DNA from: an uncultured Ruminococcus sp.
GTDB lineage: Bacteria; Bacillota; Clostridia; Oscillospirales; Ruminococcaceae
DNA: 64,000 nt
NCBI GenBank assembly: GCA_947627625.1
Contig: CANQWR010000005.1
Location: 42,658-106,657, forward strand
Direction: 5' to 3'
Part shown: positions 54,253 to 64,000 of the stretch, piece after piece
Layout of the letters: each line of letters begins with the position of its first letter
How positions within the stretch are numbered: position 1 is the stretch's first letter
Made by a program: the position numbers and the translations under genes
The notes under the pieces: generated by a model
Seen by the model: the letters and a program-made list of their open reading frames with translations, nothing else
Database searches by the model: none
Told to the model about the DNA's origin: nothing

Positions 54253-57105
54253 TTATAAGTCCACCAAAGGCAATAGATATTTCCCCGTATAAGAATTACC
54301 ACACTTTGCAACCTGTTCGGGAGTTCCCTGTGCTATGACTTCCCCGCCGTTTTCACCGCCCTCAGGACCTAAATCAATTATATAGTCGGCAGTCTTTATA
54401 AGCTGTAGGTTGTGTTCTATAATCAGGAGCGTATTCCCCTGTTCGGCGAGTTCCTGAAGTACTTCTATAAGCTTGTGGACATCAGCCGTGTGGAGACCTG
54501 TTGTCGGTTCGTCAAGAATGTACATAGTCCGACCTGTAGAGCGTTTTGAGAGTTCCGTTGCGAGTTTGACCCTCTGTGCTTCACCGCCCGAAAGGGTAGT
54601 TGCCGACTGTCCTATTTTGACGTATCCGAGACCCGTTCTTTGGAGAGTTTCAAGTTTGCGTAATATTTTGGGAATATTTCTGAAAAATTCAACGCCCTCG
54701 TCAACAGTCATATCGAGTACATCGCTTATCGACTTCCCCTTGTATTTCACTTCGAGAGTTTCCCTGTTGTAGCGTTTGCCGTGGCAGACTTCGCACGGCA
54801 CATACACATCGGGCAGAAAGTGCATTTCTATTTTTATAATTCCACCGCCCTCACAGTGTTCACAGCGACCGCCTTTTACGTTAAAGCTGAATCTTCCTCC
54901 TGAATAGCCCCTTGCCTTTGCATCGGGAGTATTTGCAAAGAGTTCCCGTATATCGGTGAAAACGCCTGTATAAGTGGCAGGGTTTGAGCGTGGAGTTCTT
55001 CCTATGGGGGACTGGTCTATGCAGATAACTTTGTCGAGATTTTCAAGTCCCGACATATTTTCAAACAGTCCTGCTTTTACTTTGCTCCTGTTGAGTTTGC
55101 TTGCGAGATATTTATATATTATCTCATTCACAAGGGAGGACTTCCCCGAACCCGATACGCCTGTCACGCATATGAACATTCCCAGAGGAATTTTGACATC
55201 TATATTTTTGAGATTGTGTTCATATGCACCTGTTACTTCAAGAAATTTCCCGTTGCCCGTACGCCTTTTCTGTGGGAGGGGAATTTTTTTGCGTCCGCTA
55301 AGATAGTCTCCCGTAACAGACTTCCCACACTTAAGAAGTTTTTCGGGAGTACCCGAAAAGACTATTTCACCGCCGTTCACACCTGCTCCCGGACCTATAT
55401 CTATTACATAGTCGGCGGACAAAATAGTATCTTCATCGTGTTCGACTACTATGACAGTATTTCCCGTGTCACGGAGTTTTTTTAGAGCTTCAATAAGCCT
55501 GTCGTTGTCACGCTGGTGGAGACCTATACTCGGTTCGTCAAGAATGTACAGAACGCCCATAAGTGACGAGCCTATCTGCGTGGCAAGGCGTATTCTCTGA
55601 CTCTCACCGCCCGAAAGAGTACCCGAAGAGCGTGCAAGCGTGAGGTAGTCCAGACCGACATTTTTAAGGAAACCAAGTCTCTCCCTTATCTCTTTTATTA
55701 TTCTCTCCGCTATGAGTTTTTCCTGCTCCGTGAGATTTAGTTTTTCAAAAAATTCAAGACAGTCCCCCACCGACATCTCTGTAATTTCTGAAATATTTTT
55801 TCCCCCGACAGTCACGGCGAGATATTCGGGTTTGAGCCTTTTTCCCCTGCACTTAGGGCATAAAACCTCACTCATGCACTCCTCTATTTCGTTTTTGGAG
55901 TACTCACTGCTCGTCTCACGGTAACGCCTTGCGAGATTGTTTATAACGCCCTCAAAGGGTGCGGAGTAAGTTCCCCCGCCGAGATAGTCGGGCTTTTCGA
56001 GTTCAAGACGTTCGCTGTCCGTTCCATAGAGAAAAATATTTAACTGTTCCTGTGTCAGTTCGCTGACAGGCACATCAAGGGGGATTTTGTACTTTTCCGA
56101 AATAGCCCTGTAGTACATCATAGCTATAGAACCGTCGTCAAGAGTATTCCAGCCCGAAGCCTTTACAGCACCCTCCAGTATCGACAAATCTTTGTTTGGA
56201 ACTATCAAATCGGGGTCTATATGCCTGAAAGAGCCGAGACCTGTACACTCAGGACAAGCACCTGTCGGATTATTAAAAGAGAACATAACGGGTTCGAGTT
56301 TGCCTATACTTATATTGTGTTCGGGACAGGCGTAATTTTGTGAGAAAAGCATATCTTCACCCGTGTCAATTATATTTACAATAGCTATGCCCTCCGAGAG
56401 ACCGAAAACCGTTTCGAGACTGTCCGTCAGCCTTGTCTCTATTCCCGACTTTATGACAAGCCTGTCCACAACTACACCTATATCGTGCTTTTTGTTTTTT
56501 TCGAGTTTTATATCATCGTCAAGACTTAAAATTTCTCCGTCAACTCTCACCCTCACAAAACCCGCTTTTCTTGCGTTTTCGAGTTCCTTTAGGTGCTGTC
56601 CCTTTCTGTTGCGGACTATCGGGGCAATAAGCTGTATTTTGGTCTTTTCGGGCATAGAGAGAATTTTGTCAACAATTTGGTCTATACTCTGCTGTGAAAT
56701 TTCACGTCCGCACACGGGGCAGTGCGGTGTACCCGTCCTTGCGTAGAGAAGTCGGAGATAGTCATAAATTTCCGTGACAGTTCCGACTGTTGAACGTGGA
56801 TTTTTGGAAGTAGTTTTTTGGTCTATAGATATGGCAGGTGAAAGCCCCTCAATACTGTCCACATCGGGCTTGTCCATCTGTCCAAGGAACATTCTCGCAT
56901 AGGACGACAGACTTTCAACGTACCTCCTCTGACCGTCCGCATAGATGGTGTCAAAGGCAAGGGAGGACTTTCCCGAACCCGAAAGACCTGTCATAACGAC
57001 GAAACTGTCACGGGGAATTTCAACGTCAATATTTTTCAGATTGTTGGTCCTCGCACCCTTGATAATTATTTTGTTTTTATTATTATTATTATTATTATTT
57101 TCCAT
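54253..57105 (-). CDS. uvrA: Excinuclease ABC subunit A
   Basis: The 950-residue protein has two ABC ATPase halves with [14 protein letters not shown] and [14 protein letters not shown]-loops, [16 protein letters not shown] and [16 protein letters not shown] signatures, and zinc modules ([12 protein letters not shown]-like and CEHCEGGG). It scans DNA for damage and loads UvrB. The N-terminus begins with seven Asn codons from a perfect AAT tract (57079-57099). I chose the ATG at 57105, behind AAAGGTGAG which also encodes the end of uvrB. Confidence 0.97.
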   Translation of the reverse strand: MENNNNNNNKNKIIIKGARTNNLKNIDVEIPRDSFVVMTGLSGSGKSSLAFDTIYADGQRRYVESLSSYARMFLGQMDKPDVDSIEGLSPAISIDQKTTSKNPRSTVGTVTEIYDYLRLLYARTGTPHCPVCGREISQQSIDQIVDKILSMPEKTKIQLIAPIVRNRKGQHLKELENARKAGFVRVRVDGEILSLDDDIKLEKNKKHDIGVVVDRLVIKSGIETRLTDSLETVFGLSEGIAIVNIIDTGEDMLFSQNYACPEHNISIGKLEPVMFSFNNPTGACPECTGLGSFRHIDPDLIVPNKDLSILEGAVKASGWNTLDDGSIAMMYYRAISEKYKIPLDVPVSELTQEQLNIFLYGTDSERLELEKPDYLGGGTYSAPFEGVINNLARRYRETSSEYSKNEIEECMSEVLCPKCRGKRLKPEYLAVTVGGKNISEITEMSVGDCLEFFEKLNLTEQEKLIAERIIKEIRERLGFLKNVGLDYLTLARSSGTLSGGESQRIRLATQIGSSLMGVLYILDEPSIGLHQRDNDRLIEALKKLRDTGNTVIVVEHDEDTILSADYVIDIGPGAGVNGGEIVFSGTPEKLLKCGKSVTGDYLSGRKKIPLPQKRRTGNGKFLEVTGAYEHNLKNIDVKIPLGMFICVTGVSGSGKSSLVNEIIYKYLASKLNRSKVKAGLFENMSGLENLDKVICIDQSPIGRTPRSNPATYTGVFTDIRELFANTPDAKARGYSGGRFSFNVKGGRCEHCEGGGIIKIEMHFLPDVYVPCEVCHGKRYNRETLEVKYKGKSISDVLDMTVDEGVEFFRNIPKILRKLETLQRTGLGYVKIGQSATTLSGGEAQRVKLATELSKRSTGRTMYILDEPTTGLHTADVHKLIEVLQELAEQGNTLLIIEHNLQLIKTADYIIDLGPEGGENGGEVIAQGTPEQVAKCGNSYTGKYLLPLVDL

Positions 57106-57110
57106 ATATA

Positions 57111-59072
57111 TCACTCACCTTTCAGCTTTGCTATTCTGTCACGGAGATAAATAGCGTGTTCAAATTCCAGAAGTTCAGAGGCTTTTTTCATTTCGGCAGT
57201 CAGCTTTTCAATAAGTTCCTGTCGCTGTCTCTTTGTGAGATTCTTGTCACCGACTTCCTGTTCGATTTCCGATTTTGAAGTTATGCCGATTACTTCTCTT
57301 ATATCTTTTACAATAGTTTTCGGTACTATACCGTGTTCAGCGTTGTAAGCCCTTTGCAGACTTCTCCTGCGTTCGGTCTCTGCAATAGCCCTCTCCATTG
57401 AACCCGTGAGAACGTCGGCGTACATAATTACTTCACCGCCTGCGTTTCGGGAGGCACGTCCTATAGTCTGTATCAGAGAAGTCTCACTTCTCAGGAAACC
57501 CTCTTTGTCGGCATCGAGTATAGCAACAAGACTGACTTCGGGAATGTCAAGCCCTTCACGGAGAAGGTTTATTCCTATAAGCACGTCAAAGACACCGTTT
57601 CGGAGGTCTTTTATAATTTCCATACGCTCAATAGTGTCAATATCGTGGTGCATATACCGCACTTTGAGACCGAGTTTCTGATAATATTCGGTCAAATCCT
57701 CAGCCATTTTCTTTGTCAGAGCCGTGACAAGTACACGCTCTTTTTTGTCAATTCTCTTGTTTATTTCGGAAAATAAATCGTCGATCTGGTTTGTTGTCGG
57801 CTTGACTGTTATCTCGGGATCTGTCAGCCCCGTCGGACGTATGAGCTGTTCTGTTATTACATCAGTCCTCTCACGCTCAAAATCGGACGGCGTTGCACTC
57901 ACATAGACAGCCTGATTTATATGTTTCAGAAATTCGTCAAAATTGAGAGGTCTGTTGTCAAAGGCACTCGGCAACCTGAAACCGTAGTCCACAAGAGTTT
58001 TTTTCCTTGCCCTGTCTCCTGCGTACATCGCACGGACTTGCGGTAGTGTGACGTGGCTTTCGTCCACAAATAAGAGAAAATCTTTCGGGAAGTGGTCAAG
58101 GAGCGTGCAAGGGGTACTCCCGACAGGTCGTCCCGATAGTATTCTTGAATAGTTCTCCACACCCGAACAGTAGCCGACTTCCCTGAGCATTTCAATATCA
58201 TATCTTGTCCTCTGCTCAAGTCTCTGTGCCTCAACAAGTTTGTTTTCACTCCTCAAAAATTCAAGACGCTCTTCAAGTTCCCTCTCTATTTCGGCAATGG
58301 CACTCTCCATCTTCTCATCACCTACTACATAGTGAGAGGCGGGAAAAATCGCCGCATATTTCACCGTTGCATTTACTTTTCCAGTCAGGGCGTTTATCTC
58401 GGAGATACTCTCTATCTCGTCACCGAAATACTCAACTCTTATGGCAGTCTCCCCTGAACTTGCGGGGAAAATTTCAACAACGTCCCCTCGCACACGAAAT
58501 TTGTTTCTTGTGAAATTTATGTCATTCCTCTCGTACCTTATTCTGACCAGTTCATTTATAAGCTCCTCCCTCGGCTTTTCCATGCCCACTCTGACGGAAA
58601 CCGTCATAGCTCTGTACTCTTCGGGACTTCCCAAAGAATATATACACGAGACACTTGCGACTATTATAACGTCACGTCTCTCTGCAAGTGCGGAAGTCGC
58701 CGAATGTCTCAGCTTGTCGATCTCGTCATTTATTGAGGAATCTTTTTCAATATAGCTGTCCGTACTCGGTATATACGCTTCGGGCTGGTAATAATCATAA
58801 TAAGAAACAAAGTACTCCACGGCGTTTTCGGGGAAAAATTCTTTGAACTCCGAACATAGCTGTCCTGCGAGAATTTTGTTGTGTGCAAGGACGAGTGTCG
58901 GCTTGTTGACTTTTGCTATGACGTTCGCCATTGTAAAAGTTTTTCCCGAACCCGTAACGCCGAGTAAAATCTGTTCCCTGACACCCTTTTCGATATTTTC
59001 GGAAATTTTTTCTATAGCTTTCGGCTGGTCTCCTGCGGGCTTGTAATCCGAGTGAAGAATAAACTTGTCCAT
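57111..59072 (-). CDS. uvrB: Excinuclease ABC subunit B
   Basis: The 653-residue helicase-like damage verifier has [14 protein letters not shown], the beta-hairpin [24 protein letters not shown], the helicase motifs [29 protein letters not shown] and [10 protein letters not shown], and a C-terminal UvrC-interaction UVR motif. I chose the ATG at 59072 (AAAGGAGTG upstream); the longer frame goes into the repeat. uvrA follows directly, with overlapping signals. Confidence 0.97.
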   Translation of the reverse strand: MDKFILHSDYKPAGDQPKAIEKISENIEKGVREQILLGVTGSGKTFTMANVIAKVNKPTLVLAHNKILAGQLCSEFKEFFPENAVEYFVSYYDYYQPEAYIPSTDSYIEKDSSINDEIDKLRHSATSALAERRDVIIVASVSCIYSLGSPEEYRAMTVSVRVGMEKPREELINELVRIRYERNDINFTRNKFRVRGDVVEIFPASSGETAIRVEYFGDEIESISEINALTGKVNATVKYAAIFPASHYVVGDEKMESAIAEIERELEERLEFLRSENKLVEAQRLEQRTRYDIEMLREVGYCSGVENYSRILSGRPVGSTPCTLLDHFPKDFLLFVDESHVTLPQVRAMYAGDRARKKTLVDYGFRLPSAFDNRPLNFDEFLKHINQAVYVSATPSDFERERTDVITEQLIRPTGLTDPEITVKPTTNQIDDLFSEINKRIDKKERVLVTALTKKMAEDLTEYYQKLGLKVRYMHHDIDTIERMEIIKDLRNGVFDVLIGINLLREGLDIPEVSLVAILDADKEGFLRSETSLIQTIGRASRNAGGEVIMYADVLTGSMERAIAETERRRSLQRAYNAEHGIVPKTIVKDIREVIGITSKSEIEQEVGDKNLTKRQRQELIEKLTAEMKKASELLEFEHAIYLRDRIAKLKGE

Positions 59073-59112
59073 AAATGACACTCCTTTTTTGTTTTTACTG
59101 CGGGACATTGAT

Positions 59113-59500
59113 TTGTGGGGGACGCTGCCCCCCACTCCCCCTGCCAAAGGGGCAAGCCCCTTTGGAAACCCATAATTATTTTTAGTTCTGCGACTATTCA
59201 AGTATTAGCAAAATTGGCTGAGTTTCCATCGTGGGGGGTCTGGGGGGATTCTTCCCCCAGCGGGAGTTTGGGGGCAGAGCCCCCAATGGGGGTTCAGGGG
59301 GCAAAGCCCCCTGCCTCTAATCGTTAATGGGGGGCTTGGGGGCGTAGCCCCCAACAGTTCACAAATCAAAAAAATTTTCAAAAAAATATAATTTTAAGAA
59401 AATTATTTTTTGGGGCAACGCCCCCTGCCTCTTAGACTTAAATGGGGGCTTGGGGGGCATAGCCCCCCAACAGGGTTTCAGAGAACAACTGCCCCTTATT
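59113..59500. repeat. Composite palindromic repeat region, locus 8
   Basis: It begins with the CCAAAGGGGCAAGCCCCTTTGG module, then a full GC-rich array (59231-59318), then a GGGGGGCTTGGGGG block, the AT-rich palindrome (TATAATTTTAAGAAAATTATT near 59387-59407) and a second partial array (59411-59470). It occupies most of the 619-base gap between uvrB and gltX. I could not find a uvrB promoter inside it. Confidence 0.9.
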
Positions 59501-59623
59501 CCAAAACTTCTGTGATACACAAGAATATTATACCACACACCACACGGCAAATAAAGTACCAAAACATATATTCCATAAAAATAATTTTTTTAATATTATT
59601 TCACGCAAATTTCCCGAAATCTA

Positions 59624-59652
59624 TTGTATTTTTATGAAATCTGTGTTATAAT
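59624..59652 (+). promoter_or_regulatory. Sigma-A type promoter of gltX
   Basis: TTGTAT and TATAAT are separated by 17 bases. Confidence 0.75.
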
Positions 59653-59691
59653 TTTCATGTTGTGAAATTTTTTTATGAGAGGTTTTTTTTT

Positions 59692-61128
59692 ATGCAGACC
59701 AATATCAAAACACGTTTTGCCCCGTCACCAACGGGATATATGCACATCGGCAATCTCAGGACTGCCCTTTACTCCTACCTGCTTGCAAAGTCTCAGGGCG
59801 GTAAGTTTGTACTCAGAATAGAGGACACAGACCGTTCAAGGCTTGTGGAGGGTGCTGTGGAGGTGATTGTGGACACCCTGAAAACTGCAGGTATAGAGTA
59901 CGATGAAGGACCATACGTACAGAGCGAGAGACTCGATATATACAGGGAGTACGCCGAAAAACTGATAGAGTCGGGACACGCCTACAGGTGCTTCTGTACA
60001 CAGGAGAGGCTTGACTCCCTCAAAGACGAAAAGGGTATAGGCGGTTACGACGGCTTTTGCAGAAGTCTCACCCCCGAACAGGTCAGGGAAAATCTTGACA
60101 AGAAACTGCCGTACGTCATCAGACAGAAAATGCCCGACAAGGGTGTTACGAAATACACGGACATGATTTACGGGGAAGTAGCTATAGATAACTCCGAACT
60201 GAACGACCAAATCCTGATAAAGGCTGACGGATACCCCACTTATAACTTCTGCCATGTTATTGACGATTATCTCATGGGCATAACGCACGTCATAAGGGGA
60301 AACGAGTACCTTGTATCAACTCCGAAATACTGCCTGCTGTACGACGCTTTCGGTTGGGACAGACCTGTGTATGTACACCTTCCACTCCTCATGGGCAAGG
60401 ACGGGGACGGCAATGTCTCAAAATTGTCAAAGAGACACGGTGCGGTAAGTTTTCAGGATCTGCTTGCGGAGGGCTATTTGCCTGAAGCTGTTGTGAACTA
60501 TATAGCACTTCTCGGGTGGTGTCCGAAAGACACAAATCAGGAGTTTTTCACTATCAAAGAACTTGAAAAACTCTTCTCAATGGACGGAATAAGCAAGTCT
60601 CCCGCCGTTTTTGACTATGAAAAACTCAGGTGGTTTAACTCCGAATATATCAAGAAAATGTCTGACGAGGAATTTGACAACAGGACAATTCCCGTCCTTG
60701 AAAAACTCCTCAGCAGTGATATGAACCTCAAAAGGCTTTCGGGTCTCCTCCACACAAGAATTTCAGCTTTCAGCGATATAGAAGATTCCGTAAAATTTAT
60801 AACGGAATTGCAACCTGTGGATATGTCTTTCTACACCAACAAGAAAAACAAGACTACTCCCGAAATTTGCAGAGATATTCTCGCTGACTGTCTCCCGATT
60901 TTGGAGCAGGCTGAAAAATGGGACAACGACTCCCTCTTTGCAGTCCTCAAAGAATACTGTGCAAATTCGGGCAGAAAAGCGGGTGCAGTCATGTGGGCTG
61001 TCAGGGTAGCCGTTGCAAGGCAGACCGTCACCCCCGGCGGTGCTACGGAACTTATGGACATATTCGGCAGGGAAAAATCTATTGAGAGAATTAAACTTGC
61101 ACTGTCTGAGCTATCCGAAAATGCGTGA
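59692..61128 (+). CDS. gltX: Glutamyl-tRNA synthetase
   Basis: The 478-residue class I synthetase charges tRNA-Glu. It shows RFAPSPTGYMHIGNLRTAL (HIGH region), RIEDTDRSR and the KLSKRHG version of KMSKS, then the anticodon-binding C-terminal domain. I chose the ATG at 59692, ten bases after GAGAGG, because the family starts just before TRFAPSPTG. Another GltX paralogue is not in the window. Confidence 0.97.
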   Translation: MQTNIKTRFAPSPTGYMHIGNLRTALYSYLLAKSQGGKFVLRIEDTDRSRLVEGAVEVIVDTLKTAGIEYDEGPYVQSERLDIYREYAEKLIESGHAYRCFCTQERLDSLKDEKGIGGYDGFCRSLTPEQVRENLDKKLPYVIRQKMPDKGVTKYTDMIYGEVAIDNSELNDQILIKADGYPTYNFCHVIDDYLMGITHVIRGNEYLVSTPKYCLLYDAFGWDRPVYVHLPLLMGKDGDGNVSKLSKRHGAVSFQDLLAEGYLPEAVVNYIALLGWCPKDTNQEFFTIKELEKLFSMDGISKSPAVFDYEKLRWFNSEYIKKMSDEEFDNRTIPVLEKLLSSDMNLKRLSGLLHTRISAFSDIEDSVKFITELQPVDMSFYTNKKNKTTPEICRDILADCLPILEQAEKWDNDSLFAVLKEYCANSGRKAGAVMWAVRVAVARQTVTPGGATELMDIFGREKSIERIKLALSELSENA

Positions 61129-61164
61129 TAAAACAATTAGGGGAAATTTTGGGAGACTTTTTTA

Positions 61165-61242
61165 GGAGAACGATAGGAGGCAGGGGGCGTTGCCCCCAGA
61201 CCCCCATCGGGGGGAAGAATCCCCCCGAACCCCCCATAATAA
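61165..61242. repeat. GC-rich palindromic intergenic repeat, locus 9 (short form)
   Basis: A short array with the GAACGATAGGAGGCAGGGGGC edge, one GGGGGCGTTGCCCCC hairpin and the GGGGGGAAGAATCCCCCC hairpin. The middle hairpins of other loci are missing, which looks like an internal deletion. Confidence 0.88.
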
Positions 61243-61298
61243 TCTGTCATTTTAGAAATTTCCACAGTCCAACTGTAATATTTTTTTGAAATTTTTTC

Positions 61299-61327
61299 TT
61301 GACTTTTTGCCAAACATCGTGTATAAT
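61299..61327 (+). promoter_or_regulatory. Promoter of the RNase P RNA gene
   Basis: TTGACT and TATAAT are separated by 17 bases. The RNA would start about 7-12 bases later. Confidence 0.85.
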
Positions 61328-61338
61328 AAAATTACCGA

Positions 61339-61698
61339 ACAGGCGAGTGGTCTATGCGACAGCGTGCAACGTTTCAGGTTCACGAGGAAAGTCCGGGCAT
61401 CACAGGGCGGGATAGCTGCTAACGACAGCCGAGGGCGACCTTAGGGCAAGTGCAACAGAGATATTCTGCCGACATTGAAAAATGTCGGTGATGGTGGAAA
61501 GGCGGGGTAAGAGCCCACCAGAGTGCAGGAGACTGCACTGCTATGTAAACCCTATCCGATGCAACGTCTATTGGTGCTGTGTGTCTCAACGTCTGCCCGA
61601 CGGACACAGAGTAATGACGGCTTGAGCTTGTCGGCGACGGCGAGATTAGATAAATTGTCGCACACGACAGAACCCGGCTTATCGGATCGGTCGCCTGT
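61339..61698 (+). ncRNA. rnpB: RNase P RNA (bacterial type A)
   Basis: The catalytic RNA that trims tRNA precursors. Recognised segments are GAGGAAAGTCCGGGC in the P4/CRI core, CAGGGCGGGATAGCTGCTAAC, the GGCGGGGTAAGAGCCCACCA loop, and GACAGAACCCGGCTTAT near the 3' end. The 5' ACAGGCGA pairs with the 3' TCGCCTGT to form P1. Ends are set by that helix and may be off by a few bases. No protein is encoded here; an open frame that runs through it is fortuitous. Confidence 0.95.
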
Positions 61699-61757
61699 TT
61701 GTTTATTTTTTTATTTTTTATATTATATATATTTTTATATTTTTTACAGTTTCCGAA

Positions 61758-61782
61758 AGAGCCTTCAGACGGCTCTTTTTTT
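61758..61782 (+). terminator. Terminator of rnpB, abutting the cobO ribosome binding site
   Basis: AGAGCC pairs with GGCTCT over a seven-base loop and is followed by seven T. The GGAGGGAG binding site of the next gene starts one base later. Confidence 0.85.
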
Positions 61783-61798
61783 GGAGGGAGATGTTCTT

Positions 61799-62314
61799 TT
61801 GTTACACGTCTACACGGGCAACGGCAAGGGCAAGACTACCTGTGCCGTCGGACTTGCCGTGCGGTTTGCAGGTTCGGGGGGGAGAGTTCATTTTTTCCAG
61901 ATGTTAAAGAGGGGAAATTCCTCCGAGATAAAAATTCTTAAAAATCTTGAAAATATAGAAGTCTCCTGCTGTGAAAACTGTCTGCACTTCACTTATGATA
62001 TGGACGAAATTGAAAAAAAAGAGGTCACAAAGCGTCACAACGAAATGTTAAAAAATATAGACCGTCTGCTGTCGGGTGGCGACAGAATTATGATAGTCAT
62101 AGACGAATTTTTCAAGGCTTATAACTCCTCTCTTCTCGACAGAAATCTTGCACTTGAAATCGTCTCCGAAACGTGCCCCAATGCCGAAATAGTCCTCACA
62201 GGCAGAGACGCACCGAATGAGTTCAGAAAAATAGCCGACTATATAAGCGAAATTTCCGAAGTAAAACACCCTTTCCGCAAGGGTATCACGGCAAGGGAGG
62301 GTATAGAGTTTTGA
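61799..62314 (+). CDS. Cob(I)yrinic acid a,c-diamide adenosyltransferase (CobO/BtuR type)
   Basis: The 171-residue protein has the P-loop YTGNGKGKTTCAVGLAVRFAG, the RGNSSEIKIL region, DEFFKAYNS (Walker B-like) and VLTGRDAP, all typical of the CobA/CobO/BtuR family that adenosylates corrinoids with ATP. It starts at TTG (61799), eight bases after GGAGGGAG; the ATG at 61791 is out of frame. It lies 100 bases after rnpB behind a terminator and has no other cobalamin gene next to it. A non-corrinoid nucleotide role for such orphan copies cannot be excluded. Confidence 0.85.
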   Translation: MLHVYTGNGKGKTTCAVGLAVRFAGSGGRVHFFQMLKRGNSSEIKILKNLENIEVSCCENCLHFTYDMDEIEKKEVTKRHNEMLKNIDRLLSGGDRIMIVIDEFFKAYNSSLLDRNLALEIVSETCPNAEIVLTGRDAPNEFRKIADYISEISEVKHPFRKGITAREGIEF

Positions 62315-62345
62315 GATGAATTATATTAAATAAAAATTAAAAATC

Positions 62346-62372
62346 CCGGAGAGAAATTCCCTCCGGAGTTTT
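62346..62372. terminator. Bidirectional terminator between cobO-like and yerC-like genes
   Basis: CCGGAG pairs with CTCCGG around a nine-base loop, with T-rich sequence on both sides for the two convergent genes. Confidence 0.7.
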
Positions 62373-62424
62373 TTATAGAATTAAACCAAATCAAGTAAAA
62401 TTAAATCAAATTAAATTAAATAAA

Positions 62425-62724
62425 TCAAATCAGATTTTTTTCTTTAAGTCTCTTAAAGGCTATGTTGTAACCGTCATTGCCGTCTTTCAGGGAGCGGTTT
62501 ACTCTGCTTATAGTCGCTGTACTCGCACAGGTGTCCGTCACAATATCGCTGTACACCCTGTGTTCGTCAAGAAGCTGTGCGATGTGCAGACGCTGTGCAA
62601 AGGCTTTCAGTTCGATACTCGTGCAGAGGTCGTCAAAAAATCTGTAGCAGTCGTCAACGGATTCAAGCGTGAGTATCGCCTCAAAGAGCAAATCCATTCT
62701 CTCGGACTTTATCTTGTCTATCAT
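62425..62724 (-). CDS. YerC/YecD-family TrpR-like DNA-binding protein
   Basis: The 99-residue all-helical protein matches the YerC/YecD family related to the Trp repressor: FFDDLCTSIELKAFAQRLHIAQLL followed by the helix-turn-helix YSDIVTDTCASTATISRVNRSL. It probably regulates transcription, but its ligand and targets are unknown. It is monocistronic with its own promoter. Confidence 0.9.
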   Translation of the reverse strand: MIDKIKSERMDLLFEAILTLESVDDCYRFFDDLCTSIELKAFAQRLHIAQLLDEHRVYSDIVTDTCASTATISRVNRSLKDGNDGYNIAFKRLKEKNLI

Positions 62725-62762
62725 TTGTAAAACCCCGTTTCTGAAAAAATATTTCTATATAT

Positions 62763-62791
62763 ATTTTAGCACATTACTGTGCAAAAGTAAA
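62763..62791 (-). promoter_or_regulatory. Promoter of the yerC-like gene
   Basis: On the minus strand TTTACT and TAAAAT are separated by 17 bases, with an extended TGC just before the -10. Confidence 0.65.
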
Positions 62792-62871
62792 GTGTCACGA
62801 AAAAATTTTCCGAATTTTTTATCGGAACTTGTTCCCTGTGAGACAGTTGACTCTACAATTGTAAAATATTA

Positions 62872-62900
62872 TTGACAAAAGAGATATTATGTGATATACT
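62872..62900 (+). promoter_or_regulatory. Sigma-A type promoter of speD
   Basis: TTGACA and TATACT are separated by 17 bases, about 40 bases upstream of the start codon. The leader is too short for a riboswitch. Confidence 0.82.
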
Positions 62901-62940
62901 TGTATGGAAAAAAACAAATCACAGGACGGGGGCGGTTCAT

Positions 62941-63705
62941 ATGGAAAACCGTATAAAGCTATATGGCTTCAATAATCTTACCAAATCTCTGAGTTTCAAT
63001 ATATACGATGTCTGCTATGCAAGGACGAAAAAGGCTCAGGAGGAGTATGTCGCCTATATTGACGATGCTTACAACTCAAGGAGAATAACCGATATAATAA
63101 TCCATCTCACCGAAATAATAGGTGCGAAAATTCTCCACATATCAAGGCAGGACTACGATCCGCAGGGGGCTTCCGCTACTTTTCTCATTGCGGACGACAC
63201 TATGATCCCCGCAAGAGGTACTGAAACTCTCGCCCATCTCGACAAAAGTCACGTCACCGTCCACACCTACCCCGAATACCACCCCGATACAAGTATAGCA
63301 ACTTTCCGTGTAGATATTGACGTTGCGACCTGCGGGAAAATTACTCCCCTGACCGCCCTTGACTACCTTATCGGCAGTTTTGACTCCGATATAATAACTA
63401 TGGACTACCGTGTCAGGGGGTTCACAAGAAGTCTTGACGGCTCTAAAATCTTCATAGACCACGATATAACTTCCATTCAGGACTATATCGACACTTCCGT
63501 CCTTGACAAGTACGATGCCGTTGATATAAACGTCTATCAGGCTAATATGTTCCACACAAAAATGCTCATAAAAGAGATAAATCTGCAAAATTACCTGTTT
63601 AACACGGATGTTCGTGAACTCTCCCCCCGTGACAGGCTTGACATTACCGACAGTCTCCGCAAAGAGATGATTGAAATTTTTTCGGGTAAAAATATATATA
63701 TTTAA
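62941..63705 (+). CDS. speD: S-adenosylmethionine decarboxylase proenzyme (E. coli-like SpeD)
   Basis: The 254-residue proenzyme is of the class IA, longer SpeD type. It is expected to cleave itself before Ser103 in DKSHVTVHTYPE to make the pyruvoyl cofactor. The dSAM product supplies aminopropyl groups for spermidine. Cys in IDVATCGKITPLTALDYL is the conserved donor region. I chose the ATG at 62941 behind GGGGGCGG. No spermidine synthase (speE) is in the window, so the pathway partner lies elsewhere. Confidence 0.93.
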   Translation: MENRIKLYGFNNLTKSLSFNIYDVCYARTKKAQEEYVAYIDDAYNSRRITDIIIHLTEIIGAKILHISRQDYDPQGASATFLIADDTMIPARGTETLAHLDKSHVTVHTYPEYHPDTSIATFRVDIDVATCGKITPLTALDYLIGSFDSDIITMDYRVRGFTRSLDGSKIFIDHDITSIQDYIDTSVLDKYDAVDINVYQANMFHTKMLIKEINLQNYLFNTDVRELSPRDRLDITDSLRKEMIEIFSGKNIYI

Positions 63706-63719
63706 TATTTTATTAAAAC

Positions 63720-64000
63720 AATAGGGGGACAGGGGGTTTCGCCCAAAAAATAATTTTCTCAAAATTATATTTTTTTTAGAAATTTTTCTATTAAGATAAC
63801 TTTGGAGCAGGTGCAGTTCCCCCTAAATATTAGAACGATAAGGGGCAGGGGGCTTTGCCCCCTGAACCCCCATTGGGGGCTCTGCCCCCAAACCCCCGTT
63901 AAGTATTAGAGGCAGGGGGCTTCGCCCCCTGAACCCCCATTGGGGGCTCTGCCCCCAAACCCCCGCTGGGGGGAAGTATCCCCCCAGACCCCCCATGATT
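63720..64000. repeat. Composite palindromic repeat region, locus 10 (runs off the window)
   Basis: The AT-rich palindrome (AAAATAATTTTCTCAAAATTATATTTT, 63747-63773) precedes two successive GC-rich arrays beginning at 63830 (TTAGAACGATAAGGGGC) and 63909. The order and spacing mirror locus 5. Confidence 0.9.

Noticed and set aside
61523..61798. N-terminal extension of the cobO-like protein through rnpB
   Set aside because: The region is the RNase P RNA 3' half plus its terminator; the family begins at the P-loop strand just after the TTG at 61799.

Overview
The window reads as chromosomal DNA of a strictly anaerobic, fermentative Gram-positive bacterium of the class Clostridia, most likely a Ruminococcus-like member of the Oscillospiraceae. 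The signs are a secreted protein with a C-terminal type I dockerin, an electron-bifurcating type [FeFe]-hydrogenase, an Hdr/Flx iron-sulfur cluster, no respiratory chain genes, strong AGGAGG-type ribosome binding sites and frequent TTG starts. Family-level placement is inference; no rRNA gene is present.

Layout. 1-391: the edge of a phage-type lysis module. 557-4823: hydrogenase operon hydC-hydB-hydA (minus strand). 5072-9153: ychF and an EAL-domain protein fused to a predicted beta-solenoid. 9314-14203: rlmB, a degenerate P1B-type ATPase and an LCP cell-wall protein. 14888-16207: a secreted transglutaminase-like dockerin protein. 16341-23549: a PLP aminotransferase, aconitase, several small membrane proteins, a PARG-like protein and NADP isocitrate dehydrogenase. 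24104-34524: a ten-gene run fumC-hdrB-hdrC-hdrA-flxD-two Fe-S subunits-flxA-frdB-frdA, followed by an AspT/YidE-type transporter. 36151-41935: a P-type ATPase, then csoR-copA for copper. 42373-45159: a Cache/degenerate GGDEF sensor with an orphan solute-binding lipoprotein. 45290-48428: three polysaccharide genes. 48534-54043: a NYN-domain protein and the Hen1-Pnkp RNA repair pair. 54253-59072: uvrB-uvrA. 59624-63705: gltX, RNase P RNA, cobO-like, yerC-like and speD.

How the genes work together. The central metabolic genes suggest a split (horseshoe) TCA pathway: aconitase and NADP-IDH form an oxidative arm to 2-oxoglutarate, and fumarase plus a soluble fumarate reductase form a reductive arm to succinate. 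The fumarate reductase genes sit in the same run as a full HdrABC-FlxABCD-type set, behind a promoter that carries a near-consensus Rex (NADH-sensing) operator. I infer a cytoplasmic NADH-dependent fumarate reductase that uses flavin-based electron bifurcation to make reduced ferredoxin. The hydrogenase in the same window could spend that ferredoxin. This cluster is the most interesting system seen here.

The intergenic spaces are loaded with a mosaic family of GC-rich palindromic repeats (about ten loci in 64 kb), often joined to a second AT-rich palindrome. They fill nearly every long gap between operons and create spurious Gly/Pro-rich reading frames, which I have left out.
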